64,000 nucleotides of DNA from Candidatus Poribacteria bacterium (GTDB lineage: Bacteria; Poribacteria; WGA-4E; WGA-3G), in assembly GCA_958295815.1 (NCBI GenBank), contig OY282374.1, positions 1,694,856 to 1,758,855 on the forward strand, read 5' to 3'. How positions within the stretch are numbered: the first letter of the stretch is position 1; each line of letters starts with the position of its first letter. Of this stretch, positions 26,677 through 38,132 are shown piece after piece. Both the position numbers and the translations under genes were made by a program. The notes under the pieces were generated by a model, which searched no databases, had not been told where the DNA came from, and saw nothing but the letters and a program-made list of their open reading frames with translations.

Positions 26677-27246
26677 TTAGAGATGCCGCTGGATCTGTAA
26701 ATAACTCTGGGCATCTAACTCCCGATAATCCGGAATATCATACCGGTTCCCCCGGACATCCGTCACAAAAAGCCGAGCGGGTGGTACCTGCTTGATGTTC
26801 TGATTCAACCCACGCACCGCGAAGATCACACGTCCCCGCTCCGTTTCAACCTCCCACTCATGGATGCCGAACTGCTCCTTCACCCTATAAACCTTCTGAA
26901 TCGTTGGCGTGAAGTAGCGTTTATCCAATTCCTCTTGTAGGATCTTCTGACTCTCCGAATCGAGTTCAGACGGGTCAACAAGGATGCCGATCTCAGTATC
27001 CTCATCCGCTGCGATGGAGATATACTGATTCGGTTTGCTGAGTGGCATAAGCCGCCGCACCACAACGCGCAGATAACACGCCTCTTTCCGAATTTCGAGA
27101 CGCGCCGTGCCGACCTCAGAACGTGTGAGTGTAAGATCGGCTGGATCCAGGTAACGCGGTGTAAAGTCATCCGGTTCAGACGGTGTGGGATTCACTGTTG
27201 GTGCAGCGGCAGGAGCTTCTTGTTTTTCTACATTTTCGTTCTGCAT
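26677..27246 (-). CDS. DUF1854 domain protein
   Basis: A 189-residue protein with a 35-residue Pro/Glu-rich start and a DUF1854-like core (RYLDPADLTLTRSEVG; KVYRVKEQFGIHEWEVETERG; FAVRGLNQNIKQVPPARLFVTDVRGNRYDI). DUF1854 genes commonly sit next to ABC exporter genes, as here: the start is 2 bases after the ABC stop. A role in regulating or coupling that transporter is likely but unproved. Confidence 0.85.
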   Translation of the reverse strand: MQNENVEKQEAPAAAPTVNPTPSEPDDFTPRYLDPADLTLTRSEVGTARLEIRKEACYLRVVVRRLMPLSKPNQYISIAADEDTEIGILVDPSELDSESQKILQEELDKRYFTPTIQKVYRVKEQFGIHEWEVETERGRVIFAVRGLNQNIKQVPPARLFVTDVRGNRYDIPDYRELDAQSYLQIQRHL

Positions 27247-27248
27247 GT

Positions 27249-29570
27249 TTACCTCTCTACTGCTTGCGCTTGGGCGCGAACGTTAGCCGCTTCCCGCTGG
27301 GTTTCGACGAGTTTGTAATAGATTCCCTGTTGCGCCATAAGTTCCTCGTGCGAACCACACTCGACACCCTTACCCTTCTCAATCACGAAGAGCCGATCCG
27401 CATTTCGGAGCGTTGAAAGACGGTGTGCGATAGCAAACGTCGTTCTATTTTGCACGAGTCTATCAATCGCCTGTTGAATCTTTTTCTCCGTCTCCACATC
27501 CACAGACGAGGTAGCTTCATCGAGAATCAAGATACGCGGATTATGTAAAATCGCACGCGCAATTGAGATGCGCTGCCGCTCGCCACCCGACAAACGTCCA
27601 CCGCGTTCACCGACTTCAGTATCGTAGCCGTCAGGGAATTTAACAATAAATTCGTGAGCATTCGCCGCTTTCGCTGCGGTGATAATATCCTCCATAGAGA
27701 TATCAGGCTGCGCGTAGGCGATGTTTTCCGCAATAGTCCCACTGAATAGATACGGTTCCTGTAGCACGACCCCAATCTGTCGCCGCAGATCCTTAAGGTC
27801 AATCTGCTTAATATCTTCGCCGTCAACCTCTAAAAGCCCAGAGTCTGGTGTATAGAACCGACAGATGAGATTAATAAGCGTCGACTTCCCTGCTCCCGAA
27901 TGTCCAACAAGCCCGATCATCTCACCCGGTTTCACATGCAAGTTAATATCCCGAAGCACCGGTTTATGCGAATCGTAACCAAACGTCATGTTATGGAATC
28001 TGACTTCTCCAGTGATATTCGGCATCGCCTTAAGCGTGCCATCGTCCAACTGCTCTGGCTGTGAGTCTATAACCTCAAATAACCGTTCCGCCGCTGTCAT
28101 CGAACGGGATGCCCAGTTAATCAACGGGCTAATATACCGCAACGGCTCATAGAACATTCCGAGATAGGCGTGGAAAGCCATCAATGTGCCGAGTGACATC
28201 GTACCCGCAATAACATCAAGACCACCAACGTACCATACAATAAGTGAGCCGAGTTGAACAGCAAACATCAATGGGGGGTAGTAAGTTGCCCAAATTAATT
28301 CGGCATTCGTTTCATACTCACGCACATCGACATTCGCTTCGCCGAACCGGTCAACTTCATTCCGCTGTTGCCCGAAAGCACGGACGACTCGGATACCCGA
28401 TACAGAATCGTTGACAACGTCGAACAGTTTAGAACGACGACGCCAGGCACGGTGCCAAAGGCTTCGCACCTTTTTCCAAAACCAACGTGCCCCGAAAATA
28501 ATTATCGGAATCGGGATTAAAATGAAGAACGCCAGCCGCCAGTTCATCCAGAAAAGGGCTGCGCCAATCCCGAAGAAGAGGAGCAACTCTACCGCAAGGA
28601 ACGACAGTCCCTCTAACATGAAGTCTTGAAGCCGTTCACTATCTTCGGTAATGTGCGAGATAACTGTTCCTGTTTTCCGTTTGTCGAAAAATCGAATAGA
28701 TAGATTGTGCAGATGCTTATAGACGTGTGACCGGATATTTGCAGCGACCCGGAACGTCAGCCAAGCCCCCAAACGCAATCGGAAAACTGTGAAAATCTCA
28801 CGGATGATTTGTATCCCTAATAGCGTCCCTACTACGATCGTCAGCGCGAGTCCGAGTGGTTGGATTGAGCGAAATATCTCTTGTAACCCCGTTCGGTTGC
28901 CTTCCTCTGTAGGTCCGACAGCGTCGTTTAACGCAAGAATATCGTCTATCAGGATACGGGTAAAGTAGGGTGGCACAAGCGAAATTACCGTTCCAATAAT
29001 AACGAATACCACAAACAGGATCGCCCTGCCGCGATACGGCTTCATATACGACAGAATCCGCAGCATTACCTTGTGTTTCTTTGTACATGCCGGACATGGT
29101 GAAAACTCATCTGGCAGCGGCAAACCGCACGACTGACAGAATTGTTCCTCCGGCTTATAGTCCCATATCGGGGCATCATCCCGTTTCCCGTCTCGAAACT
29201 CAATCTCGTCCCCAATAAATCGCGCAACAAACCCGAACTTCGCCGCGTAACCATTTGAGTAGCGGATGAGATCGACCGTCCCTTCTCGTGTCTCTAACAC
29301 CAAGAGACCCGCATCCACCACAATCTCCGCACGGATGCCCAAAACGTTCTTATAGGGAATATAGTGAAGTACTTCGCCGTTGCCTTTTACCGTAAATATC
29401 GCCGCGTCCGTTAGAACGAACCACTCTTCGCCGTAACTACCAGATGAACTCACGTCACTTTGAACAGCAAATCTGATCTGTTCCTGATCGATGTCTAATT
29501 TTTTTAGTGTGTCTTTAACTAAATCGGGTATTGGATCAAGTGTACCCGTCTGTGTCTCTGAAATTGCCAT
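27249..29570 (-). CDS. ABC exporter (fused permease-ATPase) with N-terminal PH-like and zinc-ribbon extension
   Basis: A 773-residue fused half-transporter, longer than the usual 580. Residues 1-130 form a beta-rich PH-like extension and residues 145-162 a zinc ribbon (C145, C148, C159, C162). Six membrane helices follow between 180 and 480. The nucleotide-binding domain has Walker A GHSGAGKS 556-563, signature LSGGE 660-664, Walker B LILDE 681-685 and the switch histidine in AIAHRLST. It would dimerise to export lipid, peptide or drug-like substrates. The same extended form is known next to DUF1854 proteins, and that partner gene follows directly. Confidence 0.92.
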   Translation of the reverse strand: MAISETQTGTLDPIPDLVKDTLKKLDIDQEQIRFAVQSDVSSSGSYGEEWFVLTDAAIFTVKGNGEVLHYIPYKNVLGIRAEIVVDAGLLVLETREGTVDLIRYSNGYAAKFGFVARFIGDEIEFRDGKRDDAPIWDYKPEEQFCQSCGLPLPDEFSPCPACTKKHKVMLRILSYMKPYRGRAILFVVFVIIGTVISLVPPYFTRILIDDILALNDAVGPTEEGNRTGLQEIFRSIQPLGLALTIVVGTLLGIQIIREIFTVFRLRLGAWLTFRVAANIRSHVYKHLHNLSIRFFDKRKTGTVISHITEDSERLQDFMLEGLSFLAVELLLFFGIGAALFWMNWRLAFFILIPIPIIIFGARWFWKKVRSLWHRAWRRRSKLFDVVNDSVSGIRVVRAFGQQRNEVDRFGEANVDVREYETNAELIWATYYPPLMFAVQLGSLIVWYVGGLDVIAGTMSLGTLMAFHAYLGMFYEPLRYISPLINWASRSMTAAERLFEVIDSQPEQLDDGTLKAMPNITGEVRFHNMTFGYDSHKPVLRDINLHVKPGEMIGLVGHSGAGKSTLINLICRFYTPDSGLLEVDGEDIKQIDLKDLRRQIGVVLQEPYLFSGTIAENIAYAQPDISMEDIITAAKAANAHEFIVKFPDGYDTEVGERGGRLSGGERQRISIARAILHNPRILILDEATSSVDVETEKKIQQAIDRLVQNRTTFAIAHRLSTLRNADRLFVIEKGKGVECGSHEELMAQQGIYYKLVETQREAANVRAQAQAVER

Positions 29571-29590
29571 TCCTCGCTTATACCCCCTTC

Positions 29591-29812
29591 TTACCTACCA
29601 GGTATGCGTTCGTCCGGATACTTCCAAGGGACTTTGCGATCAATAAACTTCCAACGCTTCGTATCAACACGTTGGACAACAAATATCTTCTGACCACACC
29701 TGCACTGCAAATCGTGAACATGCCCACTTGAACAGGTCTTTTCCTGTACAAAGTCGACACTCTCTTGATGAACGCGATAACCGCTCTTGCATGAATAACA
29801 AACCAAGTACAT
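29591..29812 (-). CDS. small zinc-ribbon-like protein
   Basis: A 73-residue protein beginning MYLVCYSCKSGYRVHQES with CxxC near the start, CSSGHVH in the middle, and a further CRC pair, giving a possible Cys4/Cys-His zinc site. The ATG at 29812 is chosen over a longer frame that adds 24 residues. It ends 20 bases before the ABC exporter start on the same strand, so it is likely the first gene of that cluster. No family name can be given. Confidence 0.55.
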   Translation of the reverse strand: MYLVCYSCKSGYRVHQESVDFVQEKTCSSGHVHDLQCRCGQKIFVVQRVDTKRWKFIDRKVPWKYPDERIPGR

Positions 29813-29990
29813 CACAAATACCTCTATCTGACCGAATTTCTTCCTATAAAACCCATTTCCTGCAATTAAATTCATAAAAATCAAACATAAATTCTTCTGG
29901 CGCGCTTATAAGGGCAATTCTCAATCAATCGGATCTATAATCCTGAAAATCCTTGAATCCAGTAAATCCTGGTTCAGACAATATCACTCA

Positions 29991-31112
29991 CTAAACCGAA
30001 ATCGAATGCTTCTCCAGAACCGCATCATTCAATTCAATACCAAGTCCCGGCTTCGTAGACGGAATGATGTATCCATCTTCCCACTGCAACGGCTCCTTGA
30101 GAATATCAGCATGGAAGCCGTCCCACATATGGATCCCTTCCTGAATCAGGAAATTCGGACTACAGACATCCAACTGAATATTCGCCGCACCGCCAATCGG
30201 ACCGCCGTACAGATGCGGTGCTATTTGGGCATAATGCGCCTCGCCCATAGACGCAATCTTCTTCGCTTCAAGAATACCACCGGTAATCGTCAAATCCATC
30301 TGCAAAATAGATGCCGCCTGCTGCTCTAACAGATCCACGAACTCATATTTCGTCAATAACCGTTCTCCGGTGGCAATCGGAATACTTGTTGATTGTGCGA
30401 CGCGTGCCATCTCCTTAACATTTTCCGGGGGTACCGGTTCCTCGAACCAGAGCGGATCGTACGGTTCAACGCGCTTCGCGAAACGGATCGCACTGTTTGT
30501 GTTGAATTGCCCGTGCGTCCCAATCAGAATATCGCACTTATCACCGACAGCATCACGGATGCCTCGGATGACACTCTCGGCGTAGTCGAGCGTTTCTAAC
30601 CTATCCGCCGTGCTCGGATTGACCGGATCAAACTTGACTGCAGTAAACCCTTTCTCAACATAAGAAAGTGCCAGTTCTCCTGTCTTTTCTGGAGAATCGC
30701 CGTGTCGCCAATGCAAAAGGTAGGAATAGGCGCGTAGTTTCTCATGAAACATACCACCTAACAGATTGTAAATCGGTTGGTTCAATGCTTTTCCGACAAT
30801 ATCCCAACACGCCATCTCAATCGCACTCATTGCCGGACTCGTCAATGGACCCGAATGTCGCACACACGGTCCCTCATACAGTGTAGACCAGATCCTCTCA
30901 ATCCGAAACGGATCCACGCCAATCAGGTAACGTTCTCCCCAATCCTTGATTAGCTCAATAACCACATGATTCAGTTGCGTATGATAGGTACATTCACCTA
31001 TACCCTCAATCCCCTCATCGGTTACCAGTTTGACGAAAATCCAACGCCTACCACCCCAATGCGGCGGCGGCACATCAACAAGATACGTTTTCACATCAAC
31101 AATCTTCATCAA
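29991..31112 (-). CDS. enolase-superfamily protein (mandelate racemase/muconate lactonizing group)
   Basis: A 373-residue protein with the capping domain (1-125) and TIM barrel of acid-sugar dehydratases. The second and third metal ligands are E224 (WFEEPVPP) and E250 (ATGERL), and the general-base histidine region is APHLYGGPIGG (H300). The first ligand should lie 26 residues before E224, at 198. That position is Gly in ILIGTHGQF, while the H200 that follows matches His185 of galactonate dehydratase. It may be a divergent dehydratase with altered metal binding. A GATTCAGACA element lies just beyond its stop. Confidence 0.88.
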   Translation of the reverse strand: MMKIVDVKTYLVDVPPPHWGGRRWIFVKLVTDEGIEGIGECTYHTQLNHVVIELIKDWGERYLIGVDPFRIERIWSTLYEGPCVRHSGPLTSPAMSAIEMACWDIVGKALNQPIYNLLGGMFHEKLRAYSYLLHWRHGDSPEKTGELALSYVEKGFTAVKFDPVNPSTADRLETLDYAESVIRGIRDAVGDKCDILIGTHGQFNTNSAIRFAKRVEPYDPLWFEEPVPPENVKEMARVAQSTSIPIATGERLLTKYEFVDLLEQQAASILQMDLTITGGILEAKKIASMGEAHYAQIAPHLYGGPIGGAANIQLDVCSPNFLIQEGIHMWDGFHADILKEPLQWEDGYIIPSTKPGLGIELNDAVLEKHSISV

Positions 31113-31204
31113 GTTTCTCCTTCTCTGGTAAAAGCAATCTCCCGCTCGCGACCGCTCAACGCCAACTATGGTGAAGCCTATAAATTAGTAGACATTTCAA
31201 TAAC

Positions 31205-31296
31205 CTGTGGGAGGGGTTTGTAACCCCAACCTGTGGGAGGGTTTGTAACCCCGAATTCCTCGTATTAACCCTTGTGGGAGGGATTTTAATCCCTAC
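31205..31296. repeat. three GGGAGGGGTTTGTAACCCC-type units
   Basis: Three head-to-tail copies of the unit (the third is GGGAGGGATTTTAATCCC) in the gap between the enolase-superfamily gene and the DUF5916 gene. This gap also holds ACTTATAACTTATAACCC heptamer-like repeats. No gene is seen between 31113 and 31382. Confidence 0.85.
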
Positions 31297-31382
31297 TCTT
31301 AACTTACAACTTATAACTTATAACCCACAACCTCTCTTACTGACTGCTGATCGCTGACTGCTGACAACCATTTCAGAAAACA

Positions 31383-33614
31383 TTACGGATTCCACCAATA
31401 AGTCACTTTACCAACCACGGTTGTATCCAGCAACCCCGTTGATATACTATCCGTTCCATATGTCTGATTAAAAACGAAATAAAAATCACTACCAGGGCTG
31501 TAGATATAATTAACTAAGAAATTCGTGGTGACCAAATTCCGGTCACTGTTCCATTGTACAAAAAGCTTAGTAAAGAGATCTGTGGAGAAGGAATAACCAA
31601 TACGTCCCCCGAAGATATTTGTATTAAACGAGCCTTCTGGTAGTGTGATGCGATTAAACTCGTATCGTGGCTCCAAACTAAAGCGTCCGGTGAGACGAAT
31701 ATCGAAACGGAGATCAAACCCGCGTCGAGTGCCGTTATAGAAATCCCCAATATTGAACCCAAAACGCCCGTTGAAAACTTGGCCCTGAGCATTGAGCATA
31801 AGATTATAGTTATTGTAGCTGTACTTGCCACTCGGAATAGTGATCCCCTCTCGAATTTCAAAGTCATCGGTGAGGTTCTCATAATTCCGGGAAAATCGGA
31901 AACCACCCCAACCGTTCGTATCCAATTCAAGCCAGGTACTCCAGATAAAATTTCGGGACTCTAATTCATTATCTGAGTTGAGGATGAAATCGATCTCTGG
32001 TCCAGTCCACAATCGACGAAACCCATGCCAATTAAGGTAAGGTGTGGCGCGTGCTTCTCCGCGTAGCCAACGTGAACCTGTACGGTAGACATAGCCGACT
32101 TCAGGGTTGAAATCCTCACCAATGTCCGTATAGGAAGCATTCACGCGTGCAACCGAGCTCTGCCAATTGCCTCCAAAATAGAGCGCGTTCGGGTTTGCCG
32201 TAGGAGATTCATTAGACAAGAGGCTATTTCCTGGAGAGGATTGCACACTGATTTCGCTCGGTTCAAAAGTGCGTGCCCAGAGTCCCCGAAAATTCATCTC
32301 GCCAGTCGGACGGTAAATAAAATCAACGCCGGTAGCACGATTGTGTGTGTCAAGACCTTGCTTATTAATCGCAATCACACCAAGACTCGACCCAGTGAAA
32401 AGATCGCGTTTGATACGCAACACCGAATAGTTCGTTCTGTCAACATCAATCGCATCTTCACTGTCCGTGGCATCAGCGGTGTAGTTGTCTGTGAGAACAT
32501 TCAGCAACCCCACGCCGAACCCTCCCACTTTACCTGTCACCTTTCCACCTGTCATAATTGGGACAGCGTGTCCTTCTTCAATACCGATCCGACGACTATA
32601 GAAAAGTAAAAGTGGTGGTGGCGCATTAAAACTTGTACGTGGAATACCAAAATCAAATAAGCCCGCGCCCTCTAAAAAGAATTGACGTTTTTCGGGAAAA
32701 AAGAGACTAAATCGCGTTAAATTCGCTTGTTCTTGGTCCGACTCAACTTGTGCAAAGTCTGTGTTAACAGTGAGATCAGCTGTCAGATTTGAGGTTAGGC
32801 TGACCTTTACATCTCCTCCCAAGTCAAACACACCAGCTGTCCCATCATCCTCTGTTAGGGCGACGCCGGGGAGTACATACGGCAGGAACTCAATATTCCG
32901 TCGTTGTGAAATACCAGATAAACCCGTTAGCGATCCGAGCTGCGTTGTTCGATAGCGCGCCAGATAAGTATATGCTGCTGGCACCGGTGCCCATGTGCCT
33001 TCTTCCTGATTCTTCTGAATTGAACGTCCAAGGTTCAAGCCCCATGTTAACGCTTCTTCGTCTTTAAACCTAAGCTGACTGAACGGGATTGCAATCTCTG
33101 TTGTCCAATTATCGCCATTAATTTTCGCTCGACTGTCCCAAACCGCATTCCAATTCTCGTTTCGGCTGTCCCCACTGTCCATTATCGCAACATCTTCCCG
33201 TGATCCCAGCGGATTAACCCTAAAGAAAAACCCACTACGCTGGTCGTTGTAAGTATCCAATAACACAAAAACGTTGTCGTTATCATATAACATCGTATCG
33301 CGCCGCATCTTATTAGCAATGATCTTGGATGGTTCAGATTCGCTGCAGACAAAACCGAAATAGATGTGTCTGTCATCATAAAGGATTCTAACTTCTGTCG
33401 GTTCCGTCATCGCGGCACCTTCATCGGGTTCATATTGGATGAATTGACGGATAGGCGTCGCTTTCTGCCAATCAGACTCCGTAAGTTCGCCATCGACTTC
33501 AATGCTCTCATAAGTGCGGTACGCCTCTGCCTGTAACGTCTCGGTTTCGGCATACACACCAGCACTGATAGAAAAAAGAAATAAAATTGATAGCCATCTA
33601 CATAGATAATCCAT
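31383..33614 (-). CDS. DUF5916 outer-membrane protein with N-terminal CBM9-like domain
   Basis: A 743-residue secreted protein with a signal peptide (residues 1-22, ending GVYAE). Residues 35-200 are a carbohydrate-binding module family 9-like sandwich (IEVDGELTESDWQKA; ILYDDRHIYFGFVC; EIAIPFSQLRF). The rest is the DUF5916 beta-barrel (FSLFFPEKRQFFLEGAGLFDFG), and the protein ends YWWNP. It probably sits in the outer membrane. Ligand and role are unknown; the family is often found near carbohydrate-active genes. Confidence 0.88.
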   Translation of the reverse strand: MDYLCRWLSILFLFSISAGVYAETETLQAEAYRTYESIEVDGELTESDWQKATPIRQFIQYEPDEGAAMTEPTEVRILYDDRHIYFGFVCSESEPSKIIANKMRRDTMLYDNDNVFVLLDTYNDQRSGFFFRVNPLGSREDVAIMDSGDSRNENWNAVWDSRAKINGDNWTTEIAIPFSQLRFKDEEALTWGLNLGRSIQKNQEEGTWAPVPAAYTYLARYRTTQLGSLTGLSGISQRRNIEFLPYVLPGVALTEDDGTAGVFDLGGDVKVSLTSNLTADLTVNTDFAQVESDQEQANLTRFSLFFPEKRQFFLEGAGLFDFGIPRTSFNAPPPLLLFYSRRIGIEEGHAVPIMTGGKVTGKVGGFGVGLLNVLTDNYTADATDSEDAIDVDRTNYSVLRIKRDLFTGSSLGVIAINKQGLDTHNRATGVDFIYRPTGEMNFRGLWARTFEPSEISVQSSPGNSLLSNESPTANPNALYFGGNWQSSVARVNASYTDIGEDFNPEVGYVYRTGSRWLRGEARATPYLNWHGFRRLWTGPEIDFILNSDNELESRNFIWSTWLELDTNGWGGFRFSRNYENLTDDFEIREGITIPSGKYSYNNYNLMLNAQGQVFNGRFGFNIGDFYNGTRRGFDLRFDIRLTGRFSLEPRYEFNRITLPEGSFNTNIFGGRIGYSFSTDLFTKLFVQWNSDRNLVTTNFLVNYIYSPGSDFYFVFNQTYGTDSISTGLLDTTVVGKVTYWWNP

Positions 33615-33795
33615 GGTAAAAATGAAAAACTCAACCTCCGTTGATGATCTCTAAATTTCTCTATATTATACCACATTTTTCCGATTTCTGCATACCTAAT
33701 CTATACTATTGCCAATAACTTATAACCCACAACCCCTGTAGGAACAAAACATTAAAAAAAGTTCAGGATCATTTAGTTTTCCAGTAATTCTACGG

Positions 33796-33851
33796 GGATG
33801 CCCGAACTTGTTCGGGACACGATACAAGAACCCGAATAAATTCGGGCATCC
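33796..33851. repeat. GGATGCCCGAA...TTCGGGCATCC nested palindrome
   Basis: Two palindromes, CCCGAACTTGTTCGGG and CCCGAATAAATTCGGG, are themselves enclosed in GGATGC...GCATCC arms. A single copy of the left half is at 37989-38009. The rest of the 559-base gap before katG holds a promoter and no gene. Confidence 0.75.
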
Positions 33852-33915
33852 AGACAATAGGCATCCTTCACATATGTGGACTTATTTCTTAAAACTAAAT
33901 AGCCGAAAAAAAGTT

Positions 33916-33943
33916 TTGATTCTTAGCAGTGTTGATGTATAAT
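33916..33943 (+). promoter_or_regulatory. putative promoter of katG
   Basis: TTGATT and TATAAT with a 16-base spacer, about 230 bases upstream of katG, which would give a long leader. A peroxide-sensor box was not recognised. Confidence 0.35.
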
Positions 33944-34140
33944 ATATATTATAGGAATAAGATGTCCGTTTCCCTTTTCTAACACTTACAGCCTGTTATA
34001 AAAGTAGGTGAAATCGTCATCTTTTGTCATTTTAGATGCAAAATCAACGGTTTTTAGAATTTGCCCGTAAAATGACAACTTTCAGAGATCCATTTGGATT
34101 TTTTATACACTTCTTGAGGAAGGCATACTTCAAAGAATAG

Positions 34141-36363
<2,223 letters not shown>

Positions 36364-36384
36364 TCTCAATAAAATCCCTGTTTG

Positions 36385-36404
36385 GCGAGGTCTCCGTGCC
36401 TCGC
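36385..36404. repeat. GGCGAGG-class hairpin repeat
   Basis: GGCGAGG...CCTCGCC just after katG. It is followed by a GTAGGAGGGATCTCCGCATCCCGA unit (about 36463) and an ACTTATAACTTATA tract up to about 36545. No gene in this 263-base gap. Confidence 0.6.
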
Positions 36405-36626
36405 CTACCCACAACCCTTTTCACTTCTAACCCCCAACCACAAATCTTCTTGCTTCCTTCCAGTAGGAGGGATCTCCGCATCCCGACTCTTAACTTATAA
36501 CTTATAACTTATAACTTATAACTTATAACTTACAACTTATAACCCACAAATCTTCTTGCTTTCCTTCCCAATCTGTGCCAAAATACAGGTGAAATCCCGA
36601 CCTCATTACCTTGCAGAAGGAGCACT

Positions 36627-37937
36627 ATGAAAAACGATAAGAAAACGATCTTCGGTTGGTGCATGTACGATTGGGCAAATTCCGCTTACATTACAACCGC
36701 TGCTGTCGCCTTGTTACCCGACTATTTCGCCAGAGCCGTCGTCGGCGAAGACGGTGTTAACCTCTTCGGAATGAATCTGACCGCGACAACCTTATGGGGT
36801 TATATGTTGGGAACGGCGGCATTCCTTGTATTTCTTTTCGCACCAGTGCTCGGTGCCATCGCCGATTTTTCTGCATCGAAAAAGAGATTTCTCACCGGAT
36901 TTGCGTATACCGGAAGTCTCTTTGCAATGATGCTCTTTTTTTGCAAATCTGGCAATGTCTGGCTAACCATCGCCTTGTTTATCACTACGCAAGTCTGTTT
37001 TGTTGGGGCGAACGTCTTCTATGACGCCTTCCTACCACAGATCGCCTCTGAGGACAAACTCGATGCTGTCTCAGCCAGAGGGTATGCTTTCGGGTATATC
37101 GGAGGTTCGCTGCAATTTGCCATCGCGCTTGCGCTTGTTGCTATGCACGAGACAGTCGGTATTAGCATAACATTGGCAGCGCGCATCGGAATGGCGATGA
37201 CAGGGATTTGGTGGGCAGGCTGGACCCTCTTGACGATGAAATACCTAAAAGAGGAAAAAACGCCACACGAACTGCCGGAGGCATACCGCAATCGACCCAA
37301 AGTTCTGGCATATCTTGCTCTCGGCATCAATCAGACCATCTCAACAGCGAAAAGGGTAGGACGCTTTAAAAATCTTACACTCTTTCTCATCGCCTATGTG
37401 ATCTATAACGACGGGATCCACACCGTCACAAGCATGGCGACAATCTATGGCACTGAAGAGTTAAAACTTACAACGACAGAACTCATGGTAACCCTCCTGT
37501 TGGTGCAGGTCGTTGCAATATGCGGTGCGTTGATATTCAGTCGATTGGCAAGCCGTATCGGTGCGAAACGCTCCGTGATGTTTGCCTTAGTCCTGTGGAG
37601 TGGCGTCGTCACCTATGGTTATTTCATCCATACCGCGGGGGAATTCTTCATCTTGGGCATGGTTGTTGGTATCGTTCTGGGTGGAACACAAGCCTTGAGC
37701 CGTTCGTTATATGGGTCAATGATCCCAGAGAGCGCAAGTGCCGAGTTTTACGGATTCTATTCTGTGTTTAGCAAATTCTCATCAATTTGGGGTCCAGTAA
37801 CTTTCGGCGTTATCAAACAGGTAACCGGCAGTGCACGCCTCGCTATTATTTCACTGATGATCTTCTTTATCACCGGGTTAATTCTGTTAGCGTTTGTGGA
37901 TGAGGAAAAAGCAAAAACCGACAAACTCGACTTCTAA
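36627..37937 (+). CDS. MFS transporter, UMF1/Atg22 type
   Basis: A 436-residue membrane protein with about 12 hydrophobic segments. The start (FGWCMYDWANSAYITT) is the signature of the UMF1 branch of the major facilitator superfamily, whose eukaryotic relative Atg22 exports amino acids from the vacuole. A basic central loop (residues 205-235) separates the two halves. AGAAGGAG stands 6 bases before the ATG. The substrate in bacteria is unknown. Confidence 0.92.
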   Translation: MKNDKKTIFGWCMYDWANSAYITTAAVALLPDYFARAVVGEDGVNLFGMNLTATTLWGYMLGTAAFLVFLFAPVLGAIADFSASKKRFLTGFAYTGSLFAMMLFFCKSGNVWLTIALFITTQVCFVGANVFYDAFLPQIASEDKLDAVSARGYAFGYIGGSLQFAIALALVAMHETVGISITLAARIGMAMTGIWWAGWTLLTMKYLKEEKTPHELPEAYRNRPKVLAYLALGINQTISTAKRVGRFKNLTLFLIAYVIYNDGIHTVTSMATIYGTEELKLTTTELMVTLLLVQVVAICGALIFSRLASRIGAKRSVMFALVLWSGVVTYGYFIHTAGEFFILGMVVGIVLGGTQALSRSLYGSMIPESASAEFYGFYSVFSKFSSIWGPVTFGVIKQVTGSARLAIISLMIFFITGLILLAFVDEEKAKTDKLDF

Positions 37938-38082
37938 GTTAACTGAACCTTCTTGACGCTGGCGCGGTTGAATGAAAATAATTCGGTTGGATGCCCGAAC
38001 TTGTTCGGGAGAGTTTAGTTGACCCGCGTCCCCAACCCCCTGAAGCCCAGAATCCGTTAATCCTGAAAATCCTGATTCAGAC

Positions 38083-38110
38083 AAAAAAGGGACGACCCGA
38101 AAGTCGCCCC
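38083..38110 (-). terminator. intrinsic terminator after the TonB gene
   Basis: On the reverse strand GGGGCGAC-TTTCGG-GTCGTCCC forms an 8-bp stem with one G-U pair, followed at once by TTTTTT. It lies 22 bases past the tonB stop and should end the TonB locus transcript. Confidence 0.85.
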
Positions 38111-38132
38111 TTACCTGCATCATACGTCATTA

